35,338 nucleotides of DNA from Candidatus Anaerobiospirillum pullicola (lineage in GTDB: Bacteria; Pseudomonadota; Gammaproteobacteria; Enterobacterales; Succinivibrionaceae): assembly GCA_018884035.1 (NCBI GenBank), contig JAHLFE010000217.1:1-35338 (forward strand), read 5' to 3'. The translations under genes and the position numbers were made by a program. The notes beneath the pieces were generated by a model. That model worked only from the letters and a program-made list of their open reading frames with translations. It was not told the origin of the DNA and ran no database searches. Positions 27,640 through 35,338 of the stretch are shown here, piece by piece. Position 1 is the stretch's first letter. Every line of letters starts with the position of its first letter.

Positions 27640-30507
27640 TTACTTGCTGCGTGAGCGCGTTGTGCGCCGTGTCCGCGACGTCGTGCTCGAGCTGGTGCGG
27701 CTTGTGGCACGCTTAGACCTTGTCGTTTTCACCGGCTGAGCGGAGCTTACGGGCTCAGCCTCTGCCTCTTCCGCAGCTGCAGCGTCCTCAGGCGCCGCCG
27801 TAGCTGCTGATGTAGCACTCTCTGCTCCCGTGACGGCAGCAGCTGCTGCTGCCGTCTGTGGTTGCAGAATAGACTCCGCAGCCGCTTCTGCTACAGGAGC
27901 AGGTGCAGCTTCATCAGCTGGCGATGCAGCCGCCGCTGAAGATGCAGCCTCATCTTTGGCAGTTGGAGCAGCAGGCGCCATCGGGGCTAAAGCATCGGTG
28001 CCTAAGCCATCGAGCAGATCCTGCGCAAACCCCACTAAGATGTCGTTTTGCGAGATCACCGTCGCCGGTTCATCGCTCTGCGCCTCCAAGGCTGCCGCCT
28101 CTTGCGCCGCTGCCTCTTGGGCCGCAACAATGCGCGATGACTCCTCAAAGTCACTCTTGGCCTTACGCGAGTTGGTCACAATGCAGGTCGTTGCATTCTG
28201 CACTAAGACAGCATTGCTGATTTCATCCTCCGGCTTATGTGCCTGCGCCCGTAAGCGCGCCTGCACTTCCTCAGGACTCACCTCCTGTGCATAGACACCG
28301 ACACGGCTACTATCATGGTTAAGCGGCTCAAAGCCCTGATCAAAGCCATAGCGTTTCGCCGTCTCGACCGCATTTACTGCCGCACGTTGCGACGCATTGA
28401 GATTGTAGGCACTGTGCGTACTCACGCCCATGCCTAAGCCTAGCTCTGGCTCAGATTGTTGCAGCCATGACACCACACTCGAGGTCGTAGTAAGACCCAG
28501 TGCTTGCGCCGTAGCATTGTTAATACTGCTGCGTAAGCCCTGTGCCACTAAGGCACCTTGACCTTGGATACGTCGGCCTAAATCCGTACTGACCACCCCT
28601 TCCATACTTGGCACAAAGGCCGGATTGGCTGGGGCCCGCACAATACGCACATGAGAGCTTGGCTCCTGCTGTGCCATAGCAGTGTCAGCAGCCACTTCCG
28701 CTGTACTACTCTCAGTGACATCAGGCAGCTCTACCTGACCTGTGACCACCGTGTGACCCTTAGCTGTGATCTCTTGCACCAGCTGAGAAGAGGCTTGCTG
28801 GGCCTTTTGCGCCCGCTCTTGCTCTGCTGCCGCAAAAGCAGCAATAGCAGAGGTTACCTCTGGGGCTGCACCGGAGATTACCGGATCACTACCACAGTTG
28901 CTGGCGTTATACACCATGGTCTTAGGCAGGCCCGAACCTTCAGCATGTAAGCGCTGTTGCGCTGCAGCTACGGCATCTAAGATTGCCACCTCAGAGCTCA
29001 CCGGCGGCATGCTGGCCGCAGCTGCCACCGCACTTTGTACCGCTTGGGTCGCTGCTGCATTAGCCGCAGCTGCCGCTGCCGCCTGTTGTTGCGCATCTGA
29101 CACGGCTGGGGTAGCGCTGACGCGCGTGGCTGGGCGTGCCGCTGCCTCAGCTTGCGCCTGCGCCTCGGCCTCAGCAGCCGTGATGCGTAAACGCGCCGAT
29201 AACTCATGGTCGTTGCTATTGACCGTGACCTTAGTGGCACTACTGAGGTCGTCTGCAGCTACTGCCACGTAAGGTGTGTAGGAGCTGGATGCTGGAGCTG
29301 CGCTACTGAGACCACCGGCAGTCACAATCTGGGACTTACCGACGATGTCATTGCTCTGCATGGCCAGAGCCGCGCGCTCTTGGGCCTGCAGCTTTTGGTA
29401 ATGACGCTGTGTTTGACTGCTGCGCGCAAGGCCGACGCCATTGGCGCTCATTTGCCGCGACAGCGAATAGGCAAAGTCCTCAGGAGTAGTTGTCGCTGTG
29501 GCGTTTACCACCATGAGCTTCTGGTCAGTGCCTGCAAGCGTTGGCGTCTTTAAGGTCTGAGCATAAGGCGGGTTAGTAAAGGAACGTGGCAAATTGTCAG
29601 GGGTTGGCACAATGTGCCCCCGTGGCATGCCATGCTCGTCAATAGCAGTTGGCATCGCAGCCGGAACGCTGTCGCCATTGCCACCATAACCGTAGCTATT
29701 GCCATTACCATTGCCATTAATATTGGTGTTCTGCCCCGCCGCAGCGCGTAAACGCAGGAGACGCTGGAAGCTCTCCGCACTGAGCTCATCGTCGCTATCG
29801 TTATAGGCAAAGTCCTGTAATTCACGCACATCAACATCTTGCAGCGCATTGAGGTCAGCTTGCAGCTGCCCATCGTACTCTGGCGAGTACCAGCTACGCG
29901 CTGGCTGATAAGAAGTCGTGTGCACGGCGGCAGTGCCCCCATCGCTGTGCAATGGCGCGGCGGTAGCGGTGCCACCGGTGGCTCCCCATGCTAAGGCGGC
30001 ATGCGCAGCGGCTGTACTACTGGCCATACCGGTAGAGGCGCCAATCACATCTGAGCCATAGGCACTTGCCGGTGGTGCCATATTGTCCGTGGCATCAGCT
30101 CGTGGCAAGTCACTGCTGTAATCAGAGCCTACAGCCAGCGCCACAGGTGCGACGTATGGCATGTTCTGCGGGTCTGCTGATAAGGCACTCTCATGCATTA
30201 AGGCACTTTCGTGTGCTAACGCCTCACCGTGCGCTAAGGACGAGAGTTGCGCGTCCATAGCTGAGACATCTGGCCCTAAGGCGTCAGCAGCATCCACCGC
30301 TACAGCCTCAGGGTTTGCCCTGTTCTGAGAATCTGCTGTTAAACCTTGGCCAGCATTAGCAGCGCTTGCGTTTAAGTGGTCAGCCTCACCCGCGCTGCCT
30401 ATATTGACTGCAACTGTTGTCTTTGCTGCAGAGTCAGTAAGCTTATTGCTCTCACTAACCCTGTGCTGCTGCAGACGGCTTAGCGTCACTGGGCGTGACG
30501 GCGTCAT
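27640..30507 (-). CDS. 955-residue alanine-rich, low-complexity protein
   Basis: Not recognised. The reading frame is long and ends in a strong terminator structure, and opposite frames are short, so it is very likely real. It is Ala-rich throughout with Ser/Thr/Gln/Glu, an Asn-Gly stretch near 268-285, repeats such as HESALMHESAL, several coiled-coil-prone QAQAEAAA-type runs, and a last 30 residues dense in Arg/Ser/Thr/Lys that look nucleic-acid-binding. No signal peptide or membrane segment is evident. The ATG at 30507 lies inside the end of the JetD-like gene (53-base overlap, +1 frame) with no clear Shine-Dalgarno, implying translational coupling; a later start cannot be excluded. A stop lies 12 bases upstream of the ATG in this frame. 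The function probably depends on its upstream partner (inference). Confidence 0.75.
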   Translation of the reverse strand: MTPSRPVTLSRLQQHRVSESNKLTDSAAKTTVAVNIGSAGEADHLNASAANAGQGLTADSQNRANPEAVAVDAADALGPDVSAMDAQLSSLAHGEALAHESALMHESALSADPQNMPYVAPVALAVGSDYSSDLPRADATDNMAPPASAYGSDVIGASTGMASSTAAAHAALAWGATGGTATAAPLHSDGGTAAVHTTSYQPARSWYSPEYDGQLQADLNALQDVDVRELQDFAYNDSDDELSAESFQRLLRLRAAAGQNTNINGNGNGNSYGYGGNGDSVPAAMPTAIDEHGMPRGHIVPTPDNLPRSFTNPPYAQTLKTPTLAGTDQKLMVVNATATTTPEDFAYSLSRQMSANGVGLARSSQTQRHYQKLQAQERAALAMQSNDIVGKSQIVTAGGLSSAAPASSSYTPYVAVAADDLSSATKVTVNSNDHELSARLRITAAEAEAQAQAEAAARPATRVSATPAVSDAQQQAAAAAAANAAATQAVQSAVAAAASMPPVSSEVAILDAVAAAQQRLHAEGSGLPKTMVYNASNCGSDPVISGAAPEVTSAIAAFAAAEQERAQKAQQASSQLVQEITAKGHTVVTGQVELPDVTESSTAEVAADTAMAQQEPSSHVRIVRAPANPAFVPSMEGVVSTDLGRRIQGQGALVAQGLRSSINNATAQALGLTTTSSVVSWLQQSEPELGLGMGVSTHSAYNLNASQRAAVNAVETAKRYGFDQGFEPLNHDSSRVGVYAQEVSPEEVQARLRAQAHKPEDEISNAVLVQNATTCIVTNSRKAKSDFEESSRIVAAQEAAAQEAAALEAQSDEPATVISQNDILVGFAQDLLDGLGTDALAPMAPAAPTAKDEAASSAAAASPADEAAPAPVAEAAAESILQPQTAAAAAAVTGAESATSAATAAPEDAAAAEEAEAEPVSSAQPVKTTRSKRATSRTSSSTTSRTRRTTRSRSK

Positions 30508-31885
30508 TAGAGGGCGTCACCGGCGTCGGTGTCTTGGTCACCGTCGTATGCACGCTGCTCATGTCACTGTCATCTGGAATGTCCGTAGCACTAACACTCG
30601 TGGCTGCTGACGCTGGGACAGGCGAGGCAGCTAACTCCTCGGCCAAAATGATATTGGCAGGCGAGGCGCCCATAACGTCATCAGCAGTTAGGCCGTGACC
30701 GATGTAACGTTCGTCATTGGTACCTAAGGCCGTAGCGATTAAGGCCAGTGGTAAGCGCTCGATATCAAGGCGCACGCGACGGCCATAAACGCCATCGACT
30801 AAGCAGCGATAGAGATGGGTCTCACTCTGATTTAAGGCCACAGGAGCGCTGTCTAAGGATGAGGTATCGTCGTAAGTCCACAGATCCTGATTGGACAATA
30901 AAGTCTGCTCATCCATTAAGACACTCTCAATGTTTGGCAGGTACAGACGCAGATTGTGCAGGACAGCAAAGGACTTCTGGTCAATGGAGCCTAAGTACTG
31001 GCAGTGAGAATTAGCGATCCACTCGATATCGCACACAGGGCGCACATGGCTTACTGGGGTGATGATAGCCAAGGTGCTTGGGATATCAGGCAGCGCCACC
31101 GCTGTAGGCAGGTTATCGATAAAGACCACGCGATCTGGGCGGATATTGAGTTTGCTGAGCTCACTGATCGAGGAGGCCACAATACGCAGGCCACCAACCT
31201 TGGCGCGCAGCTCCTCATCGTAAATGACCATACGCACCAGCACTGGAGGTGGCACGATGCCCAATTGCAGTAAATCCTTACGGTAAGGATTGAGCTCTAA
31301 GTAGTCACGCAGGAAGTCTAAGAGCAGGTGGCAGTGAATCTCACACCAAGTTGTATCGACACCACGGATTGGAATTTGACGAACTAAGAACTCGCTGTCG
31401 CGGTGCTCACAGAACCACTTAGAGACGGCGACCACGCGCTCAAAGTCGATCCAAGGCAGATTGGCCAGAGAATCAATGACGTTTAAGGCGCTGTCGACTA
31501 AATCAGGAATTTCTTGGGCGATGAGGTCTAAGCAGCGGACGGCCGAATGGAATTCGACGAGGTGACCGGCCCAAGTAGCGAGCTCATCTGGGGTATCAAA
31601 GACGAGGTGGATAGGCACCTTGACGGTACCGATTTCGTCGTAGGTTTTGTCTAAGAACTCGATGTGGCCTGCTGGCAGAGGGCGATTCCACTCATTGCAG
31701 AAGCTTAAGAAGGCTTCCTTATTGGCGTAGACCTCTTCGTCTTTGGTTGGGGCGCCCAGATAGAGGTGGGTAGGGAAATCCTCAGGCACCTCACGCTTAT
31801 CTTTGACGTGGCTGGCCAGCCAACTAATGACTTTAGCGCGATAGTAGTTATTGATCTCGCTACGAATGATGCTACGATTTTTCAC
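30455..31885 (-). CDS. JetD-like (DUF3322/DUF2220) protein with altered TOPRIM
   Basis: The 476-residue protein follows the layout of JetD, the topoisomerase VI-like nuclease subunit of the Wadjet anti-plasmid system: an N-terminal DUF3322 region (about 1-185) with WFCEHRDSEFLVRQIPIRGVDTTW (157-180; compare the family's RqlpipGVDTKf) and a C-terminal DUF2220/TOPRIM-like region with VVFIDN (253-258), YLGSIDQKSFAVL (297-309), ESVLMDEQTLL (320-330) and GRRVRLDIERLPL. Expected acidic residues are altered: the ENE-type Glu reads D257 with a one-residue gap, and the GDID of DxD reads GSID (S300), with D302 kept. Residues after about 400 are an Ala/Ser/Thr-rich tail. jetA, jetB and jetC are absent here. 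The start is GTG, eight bases after GGGGAG. It overlaps the next gene by 53 bases. Confidence 0.8.
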   Translation of the reverse strand: MKNRSIIRSEINNYYRAKVISWLASHVKDKREVPEDFPTHLYLGAPTKDEEVYANKEAFLSFCNEWNRPLPAGHIEFLDKTYDEIGTVKVPIHLVFDTPDELATWAGHLVEFHSAVRCLDLIAQEIPDLVDSALNVIDSLANLPWIDFERVVAVSKWFCEHRDSEFLVRQIPIRGVDTTWCEIHCHLLLDFLRDYLELNPYRKDLLQLGIVPPPVLVRMVIYDEELRAKVGGLRIVASSISELSKLNIRPDRVVFIDNLPTAVALPDIPSTLAIITPVSHVRPVCDIEWIANSHCQYLGSIDQKSFAVLHNLRLYLPNIESVLMDEQTLLSNQDLWTYDDTSSLDSAPVALNQSETHLYRCLVDGVYGRRVRLDIERLPLALIATALGTNDERYIGHGLTADDVMGASPANIILAEELAASPVPASAATSVSATDIPDDSDMSSVHTTVTKTPTPVTPSNDAVTPSDAKPSAAAQG

Positions 31886-31953
31886 CGCGCAAACTCCCCA
31901 TCAAAATCCATCAAAGTGTCTTTGACACCCTTGGAGGTGGCTTAAGCCACCTC
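31886..31953 (-). promoter_or_regulatory. Palindromic leader of the JetD-like gene
   Basis: Just upstream of the GTG start are two hairpins: GTGTC-TTT-GACAC (31916-31928) and the perfect 20-bp palindrome GAGGTGGCTTAAGCCACCTC (31934-31953). The Shine-Dalgarno GGGGAG is at 31894-31899 on the complementary strand. The palindrome could be an operator or a leader hairpin. Confidence 0.6.
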
Positions 31954-32608
31954 ACCGCCCGAAGGCAGCGCATCTCTCTTACGGGGCACATTTAGTACCG
32001 CTGTTACTTTGTGTGGTGCTAGAGCTAGAGGCACAGGAGCAAAGCAACTCCGCTGTAGAGGACAGGCCACCTTTATCCCGCTCCAAACGGTGCTTTTGGC
32101 TGCGGGGCGCTACACAAAGCAGCGCAGCCAAGCGGTTGTGCTGGGGATTGAGCGCAAAGGGCGCTACCACCAGCGAATGCACGGGGAAGTAATGGAGCCT
32201 TAGACACTGCAAACAGGACAGCTTGCATGCAGCTTTATAGACTGCACTGTAAGCTGGTGCAATTGCCACTTTTCCTTAAGAGCAAAGGCTCTGCACAAAG
32301 GCATAAGGGGCAATATACCGTACCTAATTATAGCATAGGGGTAGCAAGGCTTTAGGCGGTGTGTATTGCAAGCAAGGAGGAAGTGAGAGCAGACACAGCA
32401 AAGTTTTGCCTCAGATACGGTGTTGCATTTGACGGCGTGCATGCTCTTTTGCTTACCCTCAATAATACAGGCAGGAAAAGGCGGCAAGACATCTTCGAGT
32501 GAGGTTAAGAGCAGCCTGTGGGCCGGTTTTAAGGATTGGCCTAAGGAATGGCTGCTGCAGGGGCTGCCGCGATAAACGTCGTAACCTCTCAATGGTTGTT
32601 AGGGACTG

Positions 32609-32634
32609 GCGGGAGTAGTAGTAGTAGTAGTAGT
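32609..32634. repeat. AGT trinucleotide run
   Basis: About seven consecutive AGT units in noncoding DNA. Confidence 0.85.
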
Positions 32635-33003
32635 GGCAGCGATAAGAGAGTGACGCCGTAGTGCTTAGCCTCTGAGCACCATAAGACTCTGAGAGCAAAC
32701 AGCTCCAGCTTAGATGGTGATAAGCCTTATGGAGCGGCTCACCATGGACAGGAAGCGCCGCAAGGAGCAAGCACGCACAGGTATGGCGACTCTGATTAGC
32801 ATCTCAGGGGAAGGGGTAGTGCCGAGACTACGCAGGAGCAACTGTAGCGGCAAGCTCAGGGAAATGATGGGGCTACAGAGGAGGATATACAGAGGAGGAT
32901 ATGGTGGTAGTTCACCCCCAGCAAAAAGAACGCAACCGCAGGCAGACTCAGGTCTCAAAGGTAATCAGCAAGAAAAGGCTGGAAACGACAGCAACAGACG
33001 AAT

Positions 33004-33027
33004 GAAGAAGAAGAAGAAGAAGAAGAC
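33004..33027. repeat. GAA trinucleotide run
   Basis: About eight consecutive GAA units, 17 bases before the first of the two adjacent hairpins. Confidence 0.85.
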
Positions 33028-33044
33028 ACGCATCAGCATCACGA

Positions 33045-33116
33045 TTACTGCAGCAAAGATGTTTTTGCTGCAGTAAAGGGCAAATGGGGCAGCGCTTTGG
33101 AGTGCTCTCTGCCCCA
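33045..33116. other. Two adjacent strong hairpins, candidate structured RNA
   Basis: The first is a perfect 13-bp stem, TTACTGCAGCAAA (33045-33057) with TTTGCTGCAGTAA (33064-33076), 6-base loop. The second pairs TGGGGC (33085-33090) with GCCCCA (33111-33116) and AGCGCT (33091-33096) with AGTGCT (33101-33106), with a CTCT bulge. Neither has a clear U-tract. They may be a small RNA, a bidirectional terminator or extragenic palindromes. Confidence 0.55.
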
Positions 33117-33601
33117 AACAAACTGATGAGGCTTAAGGATACCACAGCGTTTGCCAAACGCAGCAGCAATGCACTGAGCAGAAGAACAAAGCTAGCCTAA
33201 GCGCACAAAAGAGCACACCAAGCCTTTGCTGGTGCGTGACCGAGCCACATCACTCCTGTCCCAACTAAACTGCACCCACAAAGCTAAAGCATACCGACAG
33301 CCTTTACTCCTCTCACATCTTGGCGATTGATGATGATGATGCGGCTGTGTTCATGGTGATGGTAGTGGTAGCGCTGTGCTAACAGCAGCCTTGCCACATC
33401 TCTCAATCAAGGAGCAACGCAGATTTGCTGAGCAGCCTCGCGGTCGACAGCATCGCCATAACCGCAACACCACCGCGCCACAGGAACGCCCGCTCCACCA
33501 CTACGCTGAAAACAAAACAGCCGCACCTGCATACTAAGCTTAATCTGCTTGGCTACAGTGGCGGCCGTCGTGTTCTTTCTACTTAAAGCGAATATTGGCG
33601 C

Positions 33602-34402
33602 TTACTTGCGCTCGCTTGGCTGCTGCGACTCATAAGCAACTGTAGCAACTGCTGGCGCTTGCTCCTTCTGCTCAGTGGCCGCGCTTGGAGTCAGAGTAGA
33701 GTCAACAGCCTCAGGCACGTGCTTCTCTTTATGGGCGCGCAAGATCCAACGCTCGCAAAACTTAAAGTGTGGGTAGAGCAGCTTTACTAAATAGCCCACA
33801 AAGAAGGCACCGATTAAGGTACCCTCACGGATACCCACAATCTCCGTAAAGCCCGAGCAGACCAGCGACATCACGGCCGCTGTTGCCACCAGAGTCCAGT
33901 CGTAGATGATCTTAATGGTACCAATATTACGGTGAATACGCTCGGCTAAGACCACCACAAACGCATCACAGCTAAGTTTGGTGACGCCGCCTGCGACCTG
34001 CATGCAGATATTGATGGCAATGATGATCGTACCCGCGATCAGTGTGAGGAACTCAGCCCAGTAACCATACTCCCCAGGATGATAATCGCGCGTCAGAAAC
34101 ATAAAGAAGTCAAGCAGCAAACCAAACACCACAAAGGCAGGAATCTGCATCAGCACCATGACCCACTGCGCACGACGCTGAGCCTTAGTCATGATGACTA
34201 ATTGCGAAATCAGCATAAAGAGATTGAAGGCGATGTTGACCTGTCCCATGGTCACAGGGAAGTACACCGAGGTCACATAACTGGCACAGGCTACCGAGTT
34301 AACACCTAAGGTGGAGCGCGTCACTAAGGTCACACCAAACGCGCCAATACTAATACCCACAAAGAAGACGATGTAGCGTCTTATCAGCTCTGCTTTGCCC
34401 AT
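33602..34402 (-). CDS. YczE/YitT-like integral membrane protein
   Basis: The 266-residue protein has about five or six hydrophobic segments (11-30, 54-72, 80-104, 117-140, 167-184, 193-210), then a cytoplasmic polar tail. The segment RRYIVFFVGISIGAFGVTLVTRSTLGVNS near the N-terminus and the VAGGVTKLSCDAFVVVLA stretch match the YczE-like membrane protein group (COG2364 type), whose function is unknown; a transport role is often assumed. The start at 34402 is set by GGAGG eight bases upstream. An in-frame ATG 33 bases further up lacks a comparable site. No adjacent regulator is seen. The last 45 residues are low complexity (Ala/Gln/Glu/Pro). Confidence 0.82.
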   Translation of the reverse strand: MGKAELIRRYIVFFVGISIGAFGVTLVTRSTLGVNSVACASYVTSVYFPVTMGQVNIAFNLFMLISQLVIMTKAQRRAQWVMVLMQIPAFVVFGLLLDFFMFLTRDYHPGEYGYWAEFLTLIAGTIIIAINICMQVAGGVTKLSCDAFVVVLAERIHRNIGTIKIIYDWTLVATAAVMSLVCSGFTEIVGIREGTLIGAFFVGYLVKLLYPHFKFCERWILRAHKEKHVPEAVDSTLTPSAATEQKEQAPAVATVAYESQQPSERK

Positions 34403-35338
34403 GATGTTTTCCTCCACGCACCTTAGGCAGCCCAACCTTTTGGCTCACCAGCGTTTTCCTCAAAACCCTGGCCTTATGTGGGCGCATCATACATCCAAAA
34501 GCAATAATGCAGACAAGAGTCCTTGCGATAAATATACGGCGTTGCTCACAATTGCCATACTAGTACGTCAGTTTTGCCGCAATTTAGAGCACGCAGACAT
34601 CCTTGTCTCTCTTAAAGAGGCCAGCTCAGGGCTTGAGCCACAGCGTAACAGGTGCTGCCGAATGCACATATGCCCGTCTCATGACCATAACAGCGCCCGT
34701 CCCTGCAATCACCAACCAAGCAAACACCACCCGCCTCTACGCCGCGACCACTTTGTGATTCACCGCGCTCTTACCTTTATTAGCACTTGTCACTCAAGTA
34801 GTGCTGTCCCACCCTAGGTAGCAACCATGTAAGGCTGGAGCAAACTCAAGAGCACTGCTCTTTTCTGGGAAGAAGCAAGCTCTTAATCCTCGGTAGAGCC
34901 ATCTGCGCTCCTCACGACCTAACATCACGTCACATATGTGCTGCCCAGAAAGATACCTCTTTAGGCGCCAAAGGCCATGCGTAAGCCACACCATAAGTCT
35001 TGTGTGTAGTGCAGCCATCATTACAGGGGCCAAGAGATATGCCCTACGCCTCAGCACCACTCTCAAAAAAAACCAGAGGGCGCTCTCCCCTGAGCACGAA
35101 AATAAAGGACGGAGTAAGCCCGAGCTAAGCTTGCGCAAACGGTTACGCCGCCTGTTATTTTTTATGCGACAGTGTTTCGCCCCCATATGAATGGGGTATC
35201 ATGTGCTAAATGTTTGTGCAAACTGCGCTTTCTTCTCAGTTGCTATTGCATCTCATGCCCCGTTTTGGGTCAATTTGTCACGTAATAGTGCTCTGTGCGG
35301 AGCAAGTGCAGCAAACGCAAACGTTTTTGTTAGTGAAA
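34403..35338. other. Intergenic region to the right window edge
   Basis: No gene is supported in these 936 bases. A 6-bp hairpin CCCCAT-ATGA-ATGGGG lies at 35181-35196. The right end, AT-richer from about 35146, may be the control region of a gene beyond the window. Confidence 0.4.

Larger units (their letters stand above)
31954..33601. other. Long intergenic region (1.65 kb)
   Basis: No gene is supported; open frames here are short, strand-inconsistent and partly created by trinucleotide runs. Contents: an AGT run (about 32609-32634), a GAA run (33004-33027), two adjacent strong hairpins (33045-33116) and GATGAT-type repeats near 33328. A promoter for the JetD-like gene should be at its left end. 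Confidence 0.5.

Noticed and set aside
30455-31885. Complete Wadjet system
   Set aside because: jetA, jetB and jetC are not present within the window, and the TOPRIM residues are altered.
32200-33076. Frames of 120-130 codons on both strands in the 1.6-kb gap
   Set aside because: No ribosome sites, no domains, and parts are encoded by AGT and GAA runs.
34395-34817. 140-codon plus-strand frame upstream of the YczE-like gene
   Set aside because: It overlaps the 5' end of that gene on the opposite strand, and its composition is random-like.

Overview
The window looks like a chromosomal segment of a Gram-negative gammaproteobacterium, probably an anaerobe of the Succinivibrionaceae/Aeromonadales type. 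This is an inference from three things: an E. coli-like DgkA, argE placed divergently from argC-argB, and an oversized AAA-ATPase-like/PD-(D/E)XK protein. No rRNA, tRNA, CRISPR array or complete insertion sequence was recognised. Fourteen protein genes cover about 66% of the window, so roughly a third is intergenic. The gaps reach 1.7 kb and hold hairpins, simple repeats and two copies of a short inverted-repeat element.

Layout: 1-123 is one copy of that element. 526-5454 (minus) is a 1642-residue AAA-ATPase-like/nuclease-like protein. 7020-8627 (minus) is a methyl-accepting chemotaxis protein. 10154-11605 (minus) is a tRNA adenosine deaminase (TadA) embedded in a much longer protein. 12078-12440 (minus) is dgkA. 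12658-21398 holds the N-acetylated half of arginine biosynthesis: argD, a short-form N-acetylglutamate synthase, argB and argC on the minus strand, and a greatly enlarged argE on the plus strand, diverging from argC across a 578-bp region with a 10-bp tandem repeat. 22288-25098 (plus) is a membrane-anchored SpoIIE/RsbU-type phosphatase-like sensor. 25712-27043 (plus) is brnQ. 27192-27326 is the second, inverted copy of the element. 27640-31885 (minus) is a two-gene overlapping unit: an orphan JetD-like (DUF3322/DUF2220) protein followed by a 955-residue alanine-rich protein. 33602-34402 (minus) is a YczE-like membrane protein.

The arginine genes encode the steps glutamate > N-acetylglutamate > acetylglutamyl phosphate > semialdehyde > acetylornithine > ornithine; argF, argG and argH are not in the window.

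Two themes stand out. First, several proteins are two to three times the usual family length because of low-complexity, Ala/Gln/Ser/Lys-rich insertions and basic tails (the AAA protein, TadA, ArgE, the SpoIIE-like protein and the Ala-rich protein). Second, three enzyme-like proteins have key catalytic residues replaced: two metal-site Asp to Asn in the SpoIIE-like domain, a degraded TOPRIM in the JetD-like protein, and Walker B Glu to Asn plus ExK to ExE in the AAA/nuclease protein. The best candidate for something undescribed is the orphan, apparently catalytically altered JetD homologue translated in overlap with a giant disordered Ala-rich partner.
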